Part shown: piece by piece, positions 1-6,101 of the stretch
Numbering within the stretch: position 1 is the stretch's first letter
Layout: each line of letters opens with the position of its first letter
Assembly (NCBI GenBank): GCA_016926135.1
Contig: JAFGPH010000259.1
Span: 1-10,876, forward strand
Reading direction: 5' to 3'
From: Deltaproteobacteria bacterium
GTDB taxonomy: Bacteria; Desulfobacterota; DSM-4660; Desulfatiglandales; HGW-15
DNA length: 10,876 nucleotides
Made by a program: the position numbers and the translations under genes
The notes under the pieces: model-generated
Told to the model about the DNA's origin: nothing
The model's database searches: none
Seen by the model: the letters and a program-made list of their open reading frames with translations, nothing else

Positions 1-1
1 A

Positions 2-1342
2 TTGACGGGAATTCAAATCTTTAAGCTGTTGCCCAAGACGAACTGCGGGGAGTGCGGGGTTCCCACCTGTCTTGCCTTTGCCATGAATCTGGCGGCCGGC
101 AAGGCAGAGCTGGATTCCTGCCCCTATGTGTCTGAGGAGGCCAGGGGGAAGCTGTCGGAGGCCTCGGCGCCCCCTATCCGACCGATCGCGGTCGGCGCCG
201 GTGTGAGGGCGTTCAAGATCGGCGGCGAAACGGTCATGTTCAGGCATGAAAAGACATTTTACAGCCCCACGGGCCTGGCGGCCCTGGTGAGTTCTGACAT
301 GGATCCCGGGGCCCTGGACAAGAAACTCAAGGAGTGGAATGCCTTTCAGTACGAGAGGGTGGGTTTGAATCTGAGACCGGAGTTGGTCGCCCTGAAGGCG
401 GTCGACGGGAACGCCGCTGCGTTTGCGGCCCTGGCGAAGAAGATCGCCGAAGAGAGCGAGTTCAACCTGATCCTCATGAGCGACAAGGTGGAGGTTCTGA
501 GGGCCGGAGCGGATGCGGCTGCGGCCAAGAAGCCGATCCTCTACGCGGCCACGGCCGGAAATGTGGAGGCCATGGGGAATCTTGCCAAGGAAACGGGTCT
601 GCCCCTGGCGGTCAAGGCGGAGAGTGTGGAGGGCCTGATTCCCCTCACCGAAAAGTTGACCGGGATGGGGCTCAAGGATCTGATCCTGGATTCAGGGGCC
701 AGGGAACTCAAGCAGGTCTTTCAGGACCAGGTGGTCATTCGCAGGGCGGCCCTCAAGGCCGGGAACCGCTCCCTCGGTTTTTCCACCATCACCTTTCCCT
801 GTGAGATGGCAGCCAATACGGATGCGGAGACGCTGATGGCCGCGACCCTCATCGCCAAGTACGCCGGGATTGTGGTCATGTCCGATTTCAGGGGGGAGAA
901 TCTCTTCCCCCTCCTTTTGGAGAGGTTGAACATTTTCACCGATCCTCAGCGGCCGATGACCGTGACCCAGGGAATCTACGAGATTGGATCTCCCAACGAG
1001 AATTCCCCCGTGCTGATCACCACCAATTTCTCCCTCACCTATTTCATCGTGAGCGGGGAGATTGAGGGGAGCAGGGTGCCGAGCTGGCTGCTCATCATGG
1101 ATACGGAAGGTCTCTCCGTGATGACTGCCTGGGCGGCGGGCAAGTTCGCGGGGGATGCGGTGGCCACCTTCGTCAAGAAGTGCGGTATTGCAGACAAGGT
1201 CGCTCACAAGAAGATCATCATCCCGGGCTATGCCGCCTCGATCAGCGGGGATATGGAAGAGGACTTGCCCGGCTGGGAGGTGATCATCGGCCCCAGGGAT
1301 GCCTCCCTGATCCCCAAGTTTCTGAGGGAGATGTTCAAGTAG
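2..1342 (+). CDS. acsC: Corrinoid/iron-sulfur protein large (gamma) subunit of CODH/ACS, 5'-truncated by about two codons
   Basis: Large subunit of the corrinoid/iron-sulfur protein, the cytoplasmic methyl carrier that takes a methyl group from methyltetrahydrofolate (via AcsE) and passes it to the A-cluster of acetyl-CoA synthase. Seen: an N-terminal 4Fe-4S cysteine motif at residues 15, 18, 23 and 40 (CGECGVPTC followed by SCPY), then a long barrel-like region. Close to the C-terminus come NENSPVLITTNFSLTYF and the strongly family-like GWEVIIGPRDAS. The length of about 446 residues matches the family. The first codon in the window is TTG, but the family usually begins M-x-L-T-G, so this TTG is most likely an internal Leu and the real start lies about 6 bases left of the window. 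The stop is TAG at 1340-1342, and acsE follows after 21 bp, so the two are surely one operon. In a sulfate reducer the pathway may run in the acetyl-CoA-oxidising direction; the sequence cannot show direction. Confidence 0.95.
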   Translation: MTGIQIFKLLPKTNCGECGVPTCLAFAMNLAAGKAELDSCPYVSEEARGKLSEASAPPIRPIAVGAGVRAFKIGGETVMFRHEKTFYSPTGLAALVSSDMDPGALDKKLKEWNAFQYERVGLNLRPELVALKAVDGNAAAFAALAKKIAEESEFNLILMSDKVEVLRAGADAAAAKKPILYAATAGNVEAMGNLAKETGLPLAVKAESVEGLIPLTEKLTGMGLKDLILDSGARELKQVFQDQVVIRRAALKAGNRSLGFSTITFPCEMAANTDAETLMAATLIAKYAGIVVMSDFRGENLFPLLLERLNIFTDPQRPMTVTQGIYEIGSPNENSPVLITTNFSLTYFIVSGEIEGSRVPSWLLIMDTEGLSVMTAWAAGKFAGDAVATFVKKCGIADKVAHKKIIIPGYAASISGDMEEDLPGWEVIIGPRDASLIPKFLREMFK

Positions 1343-1363
1343 ATTCGACGACGGAGGGAGACT

Positions 1364-2248
1364 ATGCTACTGATAGGTGAGAATCTGAATGTGATCAACC
1401 GAGTGATCGGAAGAGCATTCAAGGAAAAGGATCCCGGACCCATTGCCGAAGAGGCGCGCAGACAGAAGGAGAAGGGGGTGGACTGGATCGACATCAACCT
1501 GGGCCCGGCCAGAAAGGGCGGCCCGGAGTTGATGGAGTTCGTGGTGAAGACGGTCCAGAACGAGATCGGCGACACCCTGCCCCTCTGTCTGGACACCTCT
1601 AATATTGAGGCCATGGAGGCGGGGCTCGCTGCGCACAAAGGAAAGGCCATCATCAACTCCATCATGTGCAGGCCGGAGCGTTACGAGAAGATGATCCCCC
1701 TTGCGGTCAAGTACAAGGCCAACATGATTGCCCTCATGTGGGGTCCGGAGGGGCTGCCCAGGGATGAGAACGAGCGAGGCGCCCTGACCGCGGAACTCGT
1801 TTACGCCGCCAACGAGGCCGGGGTCCCGAATGAGGACATTTTCGTGGACGGGATCGTGACCCCGGTTAACATCCAGCAGCAGCAGCTCTTGAGCCTCCTG
1901 GCCTTTCAGGAGATGCTGCAGGACATCGCGCCGGGGGCCAAGTCCACCTGCGGGCTTTCCAACATCTCCAACGGACCTCCCGATCACCTGAGGCCCATTC
2001 TGAATCAGACCTACATGGTGATGCTGGAAAGAAAGGGGATGTACTCCTGCATTGCCGATGCCTACGATGACAAACTGATTGCCATCGCCAGGGGTCAAAG
2101 ACCGGATATCGTGGAGGTGATCCACAAGGTCATGGACGGCGAGGCGGTCGACACGAATGCCCTTTCCAAGGATTTGCAGGATTATGTGAAGACGGCCCGG
2201 GTCATCCTCGGACACACCCTTTACTCGGATTCGTGGCTCGATCTGTAG
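1364..2248 (+). CDS. acsE: Methyltetrahydrofolate:corrinoid/iron-sulfur protein methyltransferase
   Basis: Cytoplasmic TIM-barrel (pterin-binding family) enzyme that moves the methyl group of CH3-H4folate to Co(I) of the corrinoid protein encoded just upstream. The start is ATG 1364, with a good ribosome site GGAGGG at 1353-1358, 5 nt away. Seen, matched to the Moorella enzyme: the barrel opening MLLIGENLNVINR, the DINLGPA strand, LCLDTSN (Asp77), INS (Asn98), VDGIVTP (Asp162) and GLSNIS (Asn200). These are the positions expected for pterin and N5 binding. The C-terminus ends in YSDSWLDL, like the family's Y-C/S-DS-F/W ending. At 294 residues it is about 30 longer than the Moorella protein; the extra part lies at roughly residues 243-275, just before the last helix. 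It is the last gene of its operon, with a terminator 57 bp after the stop. The function call is firm; related folate- or glycine-betaine-linked methyltransferases of the same fold are the alternative, but position next to acsC argues against them. Confidence 0.93.
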   Translation: MLLIGENLNVINRVIGRAFKEKDPGPIAEEARRQKEKGVDWIDINLGPARKGGPELMEFVVKTVQNEIGDTLPLCLDTSNIEAMEAGLAAHKGKAIINSIMCRPERYEKMIPLAVKYKANMIALMWGPEGLPRDENERGALTAELVYAANEAGVPNEDIFVDGIVTPVNIQQQQLLSLLAFQEMLQDIAPGAKSTCGLSNISNGPPDHLRPILNQTYMVMLERKGMYSCIADAYDDKLIAIARGQRPDIVEVIHKVMDGEAVDTNALSKDLQDYVKTARVILGHTLYSDSWLDL

Positions 2249-2304
2249 GGTCGGTGAAGTGTCGCGTTCCGGCCGGCCGCCCCGAGGCCTGTGAGTCCAT
2301 CCAG

Positions 2305-2341
2305 GGCCTCCCTGAAGAACCCATTCAGGGAGGCCTTTTTT
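2305..2341 (+). terminator. Strong intrinsic terminator after acsE
   Basis: A perfect 12-bp stem (GGCCTCCCTGAA at 2305-2316 paired with 2324-2335) with a 7-nt loop is followed directly by six T (2336-2341). It ends the acs operon and separates it from the kinase promoter that starts 17 bp later. Confidence 0.93.
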
Positions 2342-2357
2342 GGTTCCGTTTTAGAAA

Positions 2358-2386
2358 TTGACAAGCGAACAGTCGTGCATTAGAAT
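2358..2386 (+). promoter_or_regulatory. Sigma70-type promoter of the kinase/GGDEF genes
   Basis: TTGACA at 2358-2363 and TAGAAT at 2381-2386 are separated by exactly 17 bp, in an AT-richer patch between the acs terminator and the kinase gene. The expected transcript start is near 2393, leaving an untranslated leader of about 67 nt. The near-consensus boxes suggest house-keeping expression without need of an activator. Confidence 0.7.
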
Positions 2387-2459
2387 CGCTTATCCATTTG
2401 ATAAAAGATGAGATTTCCCTGTATGACCCTAAAGCCCGAACGGACGGCACAGCACTGTC

Positions 2460-4103
2460 ATGTCTGATCTGACCCACGTGGATACATCGACCTTTGTGGA
2501 CGACGAGCGGATCAAGATCTTCAAATGCAGTTGTGGCAAGGAGTTCAACATCAGGGGGTATCCGGAAGGGTACAAGTTCGCCTGTCCGAGGTGCCAGGCC
2601 CTGTGCATCATCGGTGATCAAGAGCGGGAGCTCAAAGGGGGCACGGTCCTCTCTGATTTCGTGATCGAAAAGAGAATCGGTCGGGGCGCCATGGGGATTG
2701 TCTATCTCGGCAGGCAGGTCTCCCTGGACCGCCCCGTGGCCGTCAAGACCCTGAAGCAGAGCATCGCAAAAAACGAGGACTTTATCCGTCGCTTCACGAG
2801 AGAGGCCCAAACGGCGGCGCAGATTATTCACAACAACATCGTCCAAGTCTACTACGTGGGCAGGGCAGGGAACACTTTTTACATCGCCATGGAGTATGTG
2901 GACGGGAAGAGCGTCCGCCAGATCATCAACGAGCAGAAGGTGATGGCCGAGGACGAGGCCATGGACCTCGTTCTGCAGGCCTCCAACGGTCTGCAGAGGG
3001 CGCACCGCCAGAACATCCTCCATCGGGATATCAAGCCGGACAATCTGATCATGAACAAGCAAGGAGAGGTGAAGCTGGCCGACTTCGGCCTCGCCCTGGA
3101 TCTGGGCGAGCTGAAGAAGGGCCTGAGCCCCGCCAAGGTGGAAGGGTCACCCCACTACATGTCTCCGGAGCAGGCCATGCGAGGAGAGGTGAGCTTTGCC
3201 TCGGATATCTACTCTCTGGGCGCCACGCTCTATCACATGGTGACGTCCATGCCGCCGTTCACAGGGAATTCGCCCGCCGCGATTATCGCCAAGCATGTGA
3301 CCGACTACCCGAGATCGCCGAGGGAGCTGAACCCCCGCTTGAGCAAGGAACTCTGCCAGGCGATCCAGAAGATGATGGCCAAGCGGCCCGAGGATCGTTT
3401 CGCGAGCATGGATGAAGTGACCGATCATCTGAGCCGCATCCGGGATGATCGCACCTGTCCGGCGCTGGCAGGCGGCAGGCACTGGTTCATCGAAGAAAGA
3501 TCGGACTCCTCACGACTGAGGGACCTGACCGCCGTCCTGGAGATCAACAAGGTGCTGGCCCAGGAGAGGGACCTGGATACCCTCCTCTTCCGGGTGGTTC
3601 ACGAGATTACCGGTGCCATGAACGCGGAGAGAAGCACCCTGTACGTGTATGATCCGGACAATAGGGAGATCTGGGCCAAGGTAGCCGAAGGGCTGGAGCA
3701 GGGGAAGATCATCCGCCTTCCCGTAGGAAAGGGTATTGCGGGCGTCGTGGCCGAGAATCTGAGGACGGAAATCATCAATGACCTATACGAGGATCCCCGG
3801 TTCAACAAAGAGGTGGACGCATCGACCGGTTTCAGGACCCGCAACATGATCTGTATGCCTGTCCTGGGAAGCAATGTGGAACTCCTGGGGGTGCTTCAGG
3901 TCCTGAACAAGAAGACCGGGGATTTCGATCTCTATGACCAGTCGCTTCTCTCCCAGCTGGCCATCCACGTGGGACTGGCCCTGGAAAGGAGCAGCTACTA
4001 TTGCGCTCTCCGGCCGAAGTGCCCTACCGTTCGGACGGCCCGAGAAACAGCGCATTGGCAGAAAAGAGGCGATCGTGAAGAACCTGGACACGATTCTGGG
4101 TAA
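2460..4103 (+). CDS. Zinc-ribbon, Hanks-type Ser/Thr protein kinase with C-terminal GAF sensor domain
   Basis: Predicted soluble Ser/Thr kinase with a ligand-sensing domain; no membrane segment is visible. Domains in order: a small zinc ribbon at residues 23-45 (CSC at 23-25, CPRC at 42-45); a kinase domain at about 66-325; a GAF domain at about 355-510. All main kinase elements are present: glycine loop GRGAMG 74-79, VAVK with Lys96, Glu115, HRDIKPDN 188-195 (RD type, Asp190 catalytic), DFG 208-210 and SPEQ 235-238, so it should be active. The start ATG 2460 has no clear Shine-Dalgarno. The GAF ends in LALERSSYY near residue 514 (about base 4001); the last 33 residues of this frame look non-native. 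The neighbouring +1 frame continues directly into a GGDEF domain, so this may be the front part of a kinase-GAF-GGDEF protein cut by a frameshift near 4000-4010. Alternatively it is a genuine protein overlapping the next gene by 29 nt. Substrates are unknown; the STAS and FHA proteins nearby are candidates. Confidence 0.88.
   Translation: MSDLTHVDTSTFVDDERIKIFKCSCGKEFNIRGYPEGYKFACPRCQALCIIGDQERELKGGTVLSDFVIEKRIGRGAMGIVYLGRQVSLDRPVAVKTLKQSIAKNEDFIRRFTREAQTAAQIIHNNIVQVYYVGRAGNTFYIAMEYVDGKSVRQIINEQKVMAEDEAMDLVLQASNGLQRAHRQNILHRDIKPDNLIMNKQGEVKLADFGLALDLGELKKGLSPAKVEGSPHYMSPEQAMRGEVSFASDIYSLGATLYHMVTSMPPFTGNSPAAIIAKHVTDYPRSPRELNPRLSKELCQAIQKMMAKRPEDRFASMDEVTDHLSRIRDDRTCPALAGGRHWFIEERSDSSRLRDLTAVLEINKVLAQERDLDTLLFRVVHEITGAMNAERSTLYVYDPDNREIWAKVAEGLEQGKIIRLPVGKGIAGVVAENLRTEIINDLYEDPRFNKEVDASTGFRTRNMICMPVLGSNVELLGVLQVLNKKTGDFDLYDQSLLSQLAIHVGLALERSSYYCALRPKCPTVRTARETAHWQKRGDREEPGHDSG
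4065..4069 (+). promoter_or_regulatory. Ribosome binding site for a GTG start of the GGDEF gene
   Basis: AGAGG lies 5 nt before GTG 4075, inside the last codons of the kinase frame. It decides between two readings: with it, the GGDEF protein can be made as a separate, translationally coupled product; without it, the GGDEF part would depend on a frameshift. Confidence 0.45.
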
Positions 4104-4623
4104 ACTGGATGAAGAAGAGAGGCGGTTTGTCTCCACCCTGATCGACAAAGACCCCCTCACCGGGGCTTACAACAGGCGCAAGTTCGACCAGGACATCGCC
4201 CTCCTTGGCGCAATGTACAGGAGGACGCAAAAGGGATCCAGCCTCCTGATCATCGATATCGACCACTTCAAGGAGTACAATGACCGCAACGGTCATCAGG
4301 CGGGCGACCGGGTGCTGCGAACGGTCACCCTGACGATCGAACAGAGCCTGAGGGAGTATGACAAGATTCACCTATACCGCTACGGCGGCGAGGAATTCGT
4401 GGTGATCATTCCCGACATCACCACCGGGGAGGCCGTTGGGATCGGGGAGCGGCTGAGGGCCAATGTGGAGGCGTCGTGCCCCGTCACCGTCAGTGTGGGA
4501 ATTTCCCATTACAGGGAGATCTCGGGCAGCCTCGATCTCCTGATCCAGGATGCGGATGCCGCACTCTACGAGGCCAAAAAAGAAGGGAGGAACCGGGTGG
4601 TGGTTTCCGAAAAGCACTCCTGA
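4075..4623 (+). CDS. GGDEF-domain diguanylate cyclase (separate gene or frameshifted tail of the kinase-GAF protein)
   Basis: Predicted diguanylate cyclase making c-di-GMP from two GTP. With the GTG start at 4075 it is 182 residues, almost only the catalytic domain, with a short charged N-terminal helix. Seen: DPLTGAYNRRKF 26-37, metal Asp in IIDIDHFK 59-66, ND and GH in YNDRNGH 68-74, GD 77-78, the signature GGEEF 104-108, TVSVGIS 138-144 and DAALYEAKKEGRNRV 161-175. All catalytic parts are intact, so it should be active. A stand-alone domain without sensor would be unusual, and the frame is open upstream to 3934 with codon choice that looks coding from about 4004. This supports a former or actual fusion to the GAF domain. 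An RxxD stands before GGEEF, but 7 residues separate its Asp from GGEEF instead of the usual 5, so the inhibitory site is doubtful. The stop TGA at 4621-4623 lies 2 bp from the stop of the convergent phosphatase gene. Confidence 0.85.
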   Translation: MKNLDTILGKLDEEERRFVSTLIDKDPLTGAYNRRKFDQDIALLGAMYRRTQKGSSLLIIDIDHFKEYNDRNGHQAGDRVLRTVTLTIEQSLREYDKIHLYRYGGEEFVVIIPDITTGEAVGIGERLRANVEASCPVTVSVGISHYREISGSLDLLIQDADAALYEAKKEGRNRVVVSEKHS

Positions 4624-4625
4624 GC

Positions 4626-5990
4626 TCAGGGGACTGTCGCCACTAGCAGACTCAGATCATCCTCCGTCTCTTTATCCTCTGCGAGCCTTGCCACCTCGGA
4701 GCACAACGTCTCTGCCAGGGTGGAAGGCCCCCCGACCCGACCCAATTCGGTCACGAAGCGCTCCAGTGCAGAAGGGCCTGCCTTGGAGAACAGGGTCTCT
4801 GTCAGACCATCCGTGTAGAACAGGATCACGTCGCCCCTTTCCAGGGGGATCTCCATGGTCTCGAAGACAGCCCCTTCCTCGATACCGAGCGGGGGGCCGC
4901 CAGGGCTTAGGGGGACGATCTCATGCAGGGGCGGGCGATAAAGGAGGGGATAGGGGTGACCGGCCCGCACGAGACCCAGGGTGAGCTCCTTGGGATCAAT
5001 GAGTCCGAGCGAGAGCGTGATGTAGTCTCCCTGTTTGAGGATCCGGCAGAATTTCCTGTTGAGGCCCGAGACGATCTCTTCCAGGGGGAGACCCTCCATG
5101 CCCTCCGGATGCAGGCTGATTTTCAACATGGCGGCGATGAGGGCTGCGGAGATCCCGTGTCCGGAGACGTCAGCCATCAGGAGGGCGGTCTTCTGCGGAG
5201 TGAGGGGAATGAAATCGTAGACATCCCCTCCCAGACTCTGGCAGGGTTGGAAGTAGGCGAGGATCTCCAGCCCCCCTCTTCGATAGGGGGAGAAGGGGAG
5301 AAGGTCTTTTTGCAGGATCGACGCCCTGGCGATATCGTGGTCCAGGATTTCCTTTTGCAGGCTGAGTCTCCGATGGGCCAGGAGGGCATCCAGGGCGAGG
5401 GCGAGTTTGACCGAGAGCCTTCGCAGAAGATCGGGGCCCATCACCGTGGTGTAGTAGTGGGTGCTCCGAATGGAGCCGAGGTTGAGGGTCCCTATGATCT
5501 TCCGGCGGAGGAAGAGGGTGACGACTGCGTGTGAGCGAACCTCGTCGCCGTGTTCCGGAAAGAAGATTTCCAACGACCCCAGCGGGGTCTTTTCGAAGAG
5601 GATGACGCCGGACGGATCAAGGTGCTCTTTCAGTTTCTCCTCTTCGTGCACCGAGAGATACCGGAGCTTCTCCGATATGCCCAATCCGGGCAGAAGGTGT
5701 TCGTAAACCCGGGTGCCCAGCATGCCCTGCAGGTATTCCCTGGTCAGGCAAAGGGAGACGAAATCGATGTCCGGCCTGATCTGAAGCCGGTTGACCAGCT
5801 TGAGGACCAGGTCTTCCAGGGACTGGGCCGAGAAGAAGTCCTTCTCCAAGGCGTCGTGAAACTCCAGGATCTGGGTTGCCCTTGCCGCCTCCTGTTGGAG
5901 ACTGCGGATTTCGGCCTGGAGCCGTCTGTTTTCAGCGTCCAGGTTCTTGAGGGTGAGCTGATCCTGGTAATGGTAAATTTCCTTGGTCAT
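4626..5990 (-). CDS. RsbU/SpoIIE-type PP2C Ser phosphatase with N-terminal coiled coil and GAF-like domain
   Basis: Predicted soluble metal-dependent Ser/Thr phosphatase of the PPM/SpoIIE group, whose usual substrates are phosphorylated STAS proteins. Order: coiled coil at about residues 10-45; a GAF/DUF484-like sensor at about 50-205 (weak call, from pattern); a short linker helix with LQKDLLPF 226-233 as in RsbU proteins; a phosphatase domain at about 240-454. Metal and core motifs are all seen: GGDVYD 254-259, DVSGHG 274-279, AGHPYP 343-348, PPLGI 366-370, FYTDGLTE 391-398 and the closing DDLSLL 444-449. Start ATG 5990 has no clear ribosome site; the next Met is deep in the protein. It is divergent to the STAS-LysM gene across 111 bp, a common layout for functional partners, and that STAS protein is the obvious candidate substrate (inference). 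No terminator lies between it and the convergent GGDEF gene. Confidence 0.9.
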   Translation of the reverse strand: MTKEIYHYQDQLTLKNLDAENRRLQAEIRSLQQEAARATQILEFHDALEKDFFSAQSLEDLVLKLVNRLQIRPDIDFVSLCLTREYLQGMLGTRVYEHLLPGLGISEKLRYLSVHEEEKLKEHLDPSGVILFEKTPLGSLEIFFPEHGDEVRSHAVVTLFLRRKIIGTLNLGSIRSTHYYTTVMGPDLLRRLSVKLALALDALLAHRRLSLQKEILDHDIARASILQKDLLPFSPYRRGGLEILAYFQPCQSLGGDVYDFIPLTPQKTALLMADVSGHGISAALIAAMLKISLHPEGMEGLPLEEIVSGLNRKFCRILKQGDYITLSLGLIDPKELTLGLVRAGHPYPLLYRPPLHEIVPLSPGGPPLGIEEGAVFETMEIPLERGDVILFYTDGLTETLFSKAGPSALERFVTELGRVGGPSTLAETLCSEVARLAEDKETEDDLSLLVATVP

Positions 5991-6027
5991 GAATCGGCCT
6001 GGGAGAGGGAGAGAGGTTGCTTCCCGG

Positions 6028-6056
6028 TTGCGGTTCTTGCGTGCTTCCTATATAAG
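6028..6056 (+). promoter_or_regulatory. Possible promoter of the STAS-LysM gene
   Basis: TTGCGG at 6028-6033 and TATAAG at 6051-6056 are separated by 17 bp, giving a transcript start near 6063 and a leader of about 40 nt. It lies in the only AT-rich patch of the divergent spacer and overlaps the opposite promoter candidate. Confidence 0.42.
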
Positions 6057-6075
6057 AAATCAGGACCTTATGCAA
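6047..6075 (-). promoter_or_regulatory. Possible promoter of the phosphatase gene
   Basis: On the minus strand TTGCAT (6075-6070) and TATAGG (6052-6047) are spaced by 17 bp; a TATATA alternative at 6054-6049 has 15 bp. The -10 boxes overlap that of the opposite promoter. The boxes are moderate, so this is a candidate only. Confidence 0.33.
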
Positions 6076-6101
6076 GGAGATTCAGCCTGAAAGGCGGAGG
6101 C

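Noticed and set aside
1367..2215. Long minus-strand frame opposite acsE
   Set aside because: Antisense shadow rich in His, Asp and Leu; acsE is unmistakable on the + strand.
6070..6090. Six-codon frame ATG...TGA in the leader of the STAS-LysM gene
   Set aside because: Too short, no ribosome site, and it coincides with a promoter box candidate of the opposite strand.
5550..6101. Long N-terminal extension of the STAS-LysM frame upstream of ATG 6102
   Set aside because: This part is antisense to the well-supported phosphatase gene and has no recognisable fold; the STAS domain starts exactly at ATG 6102.
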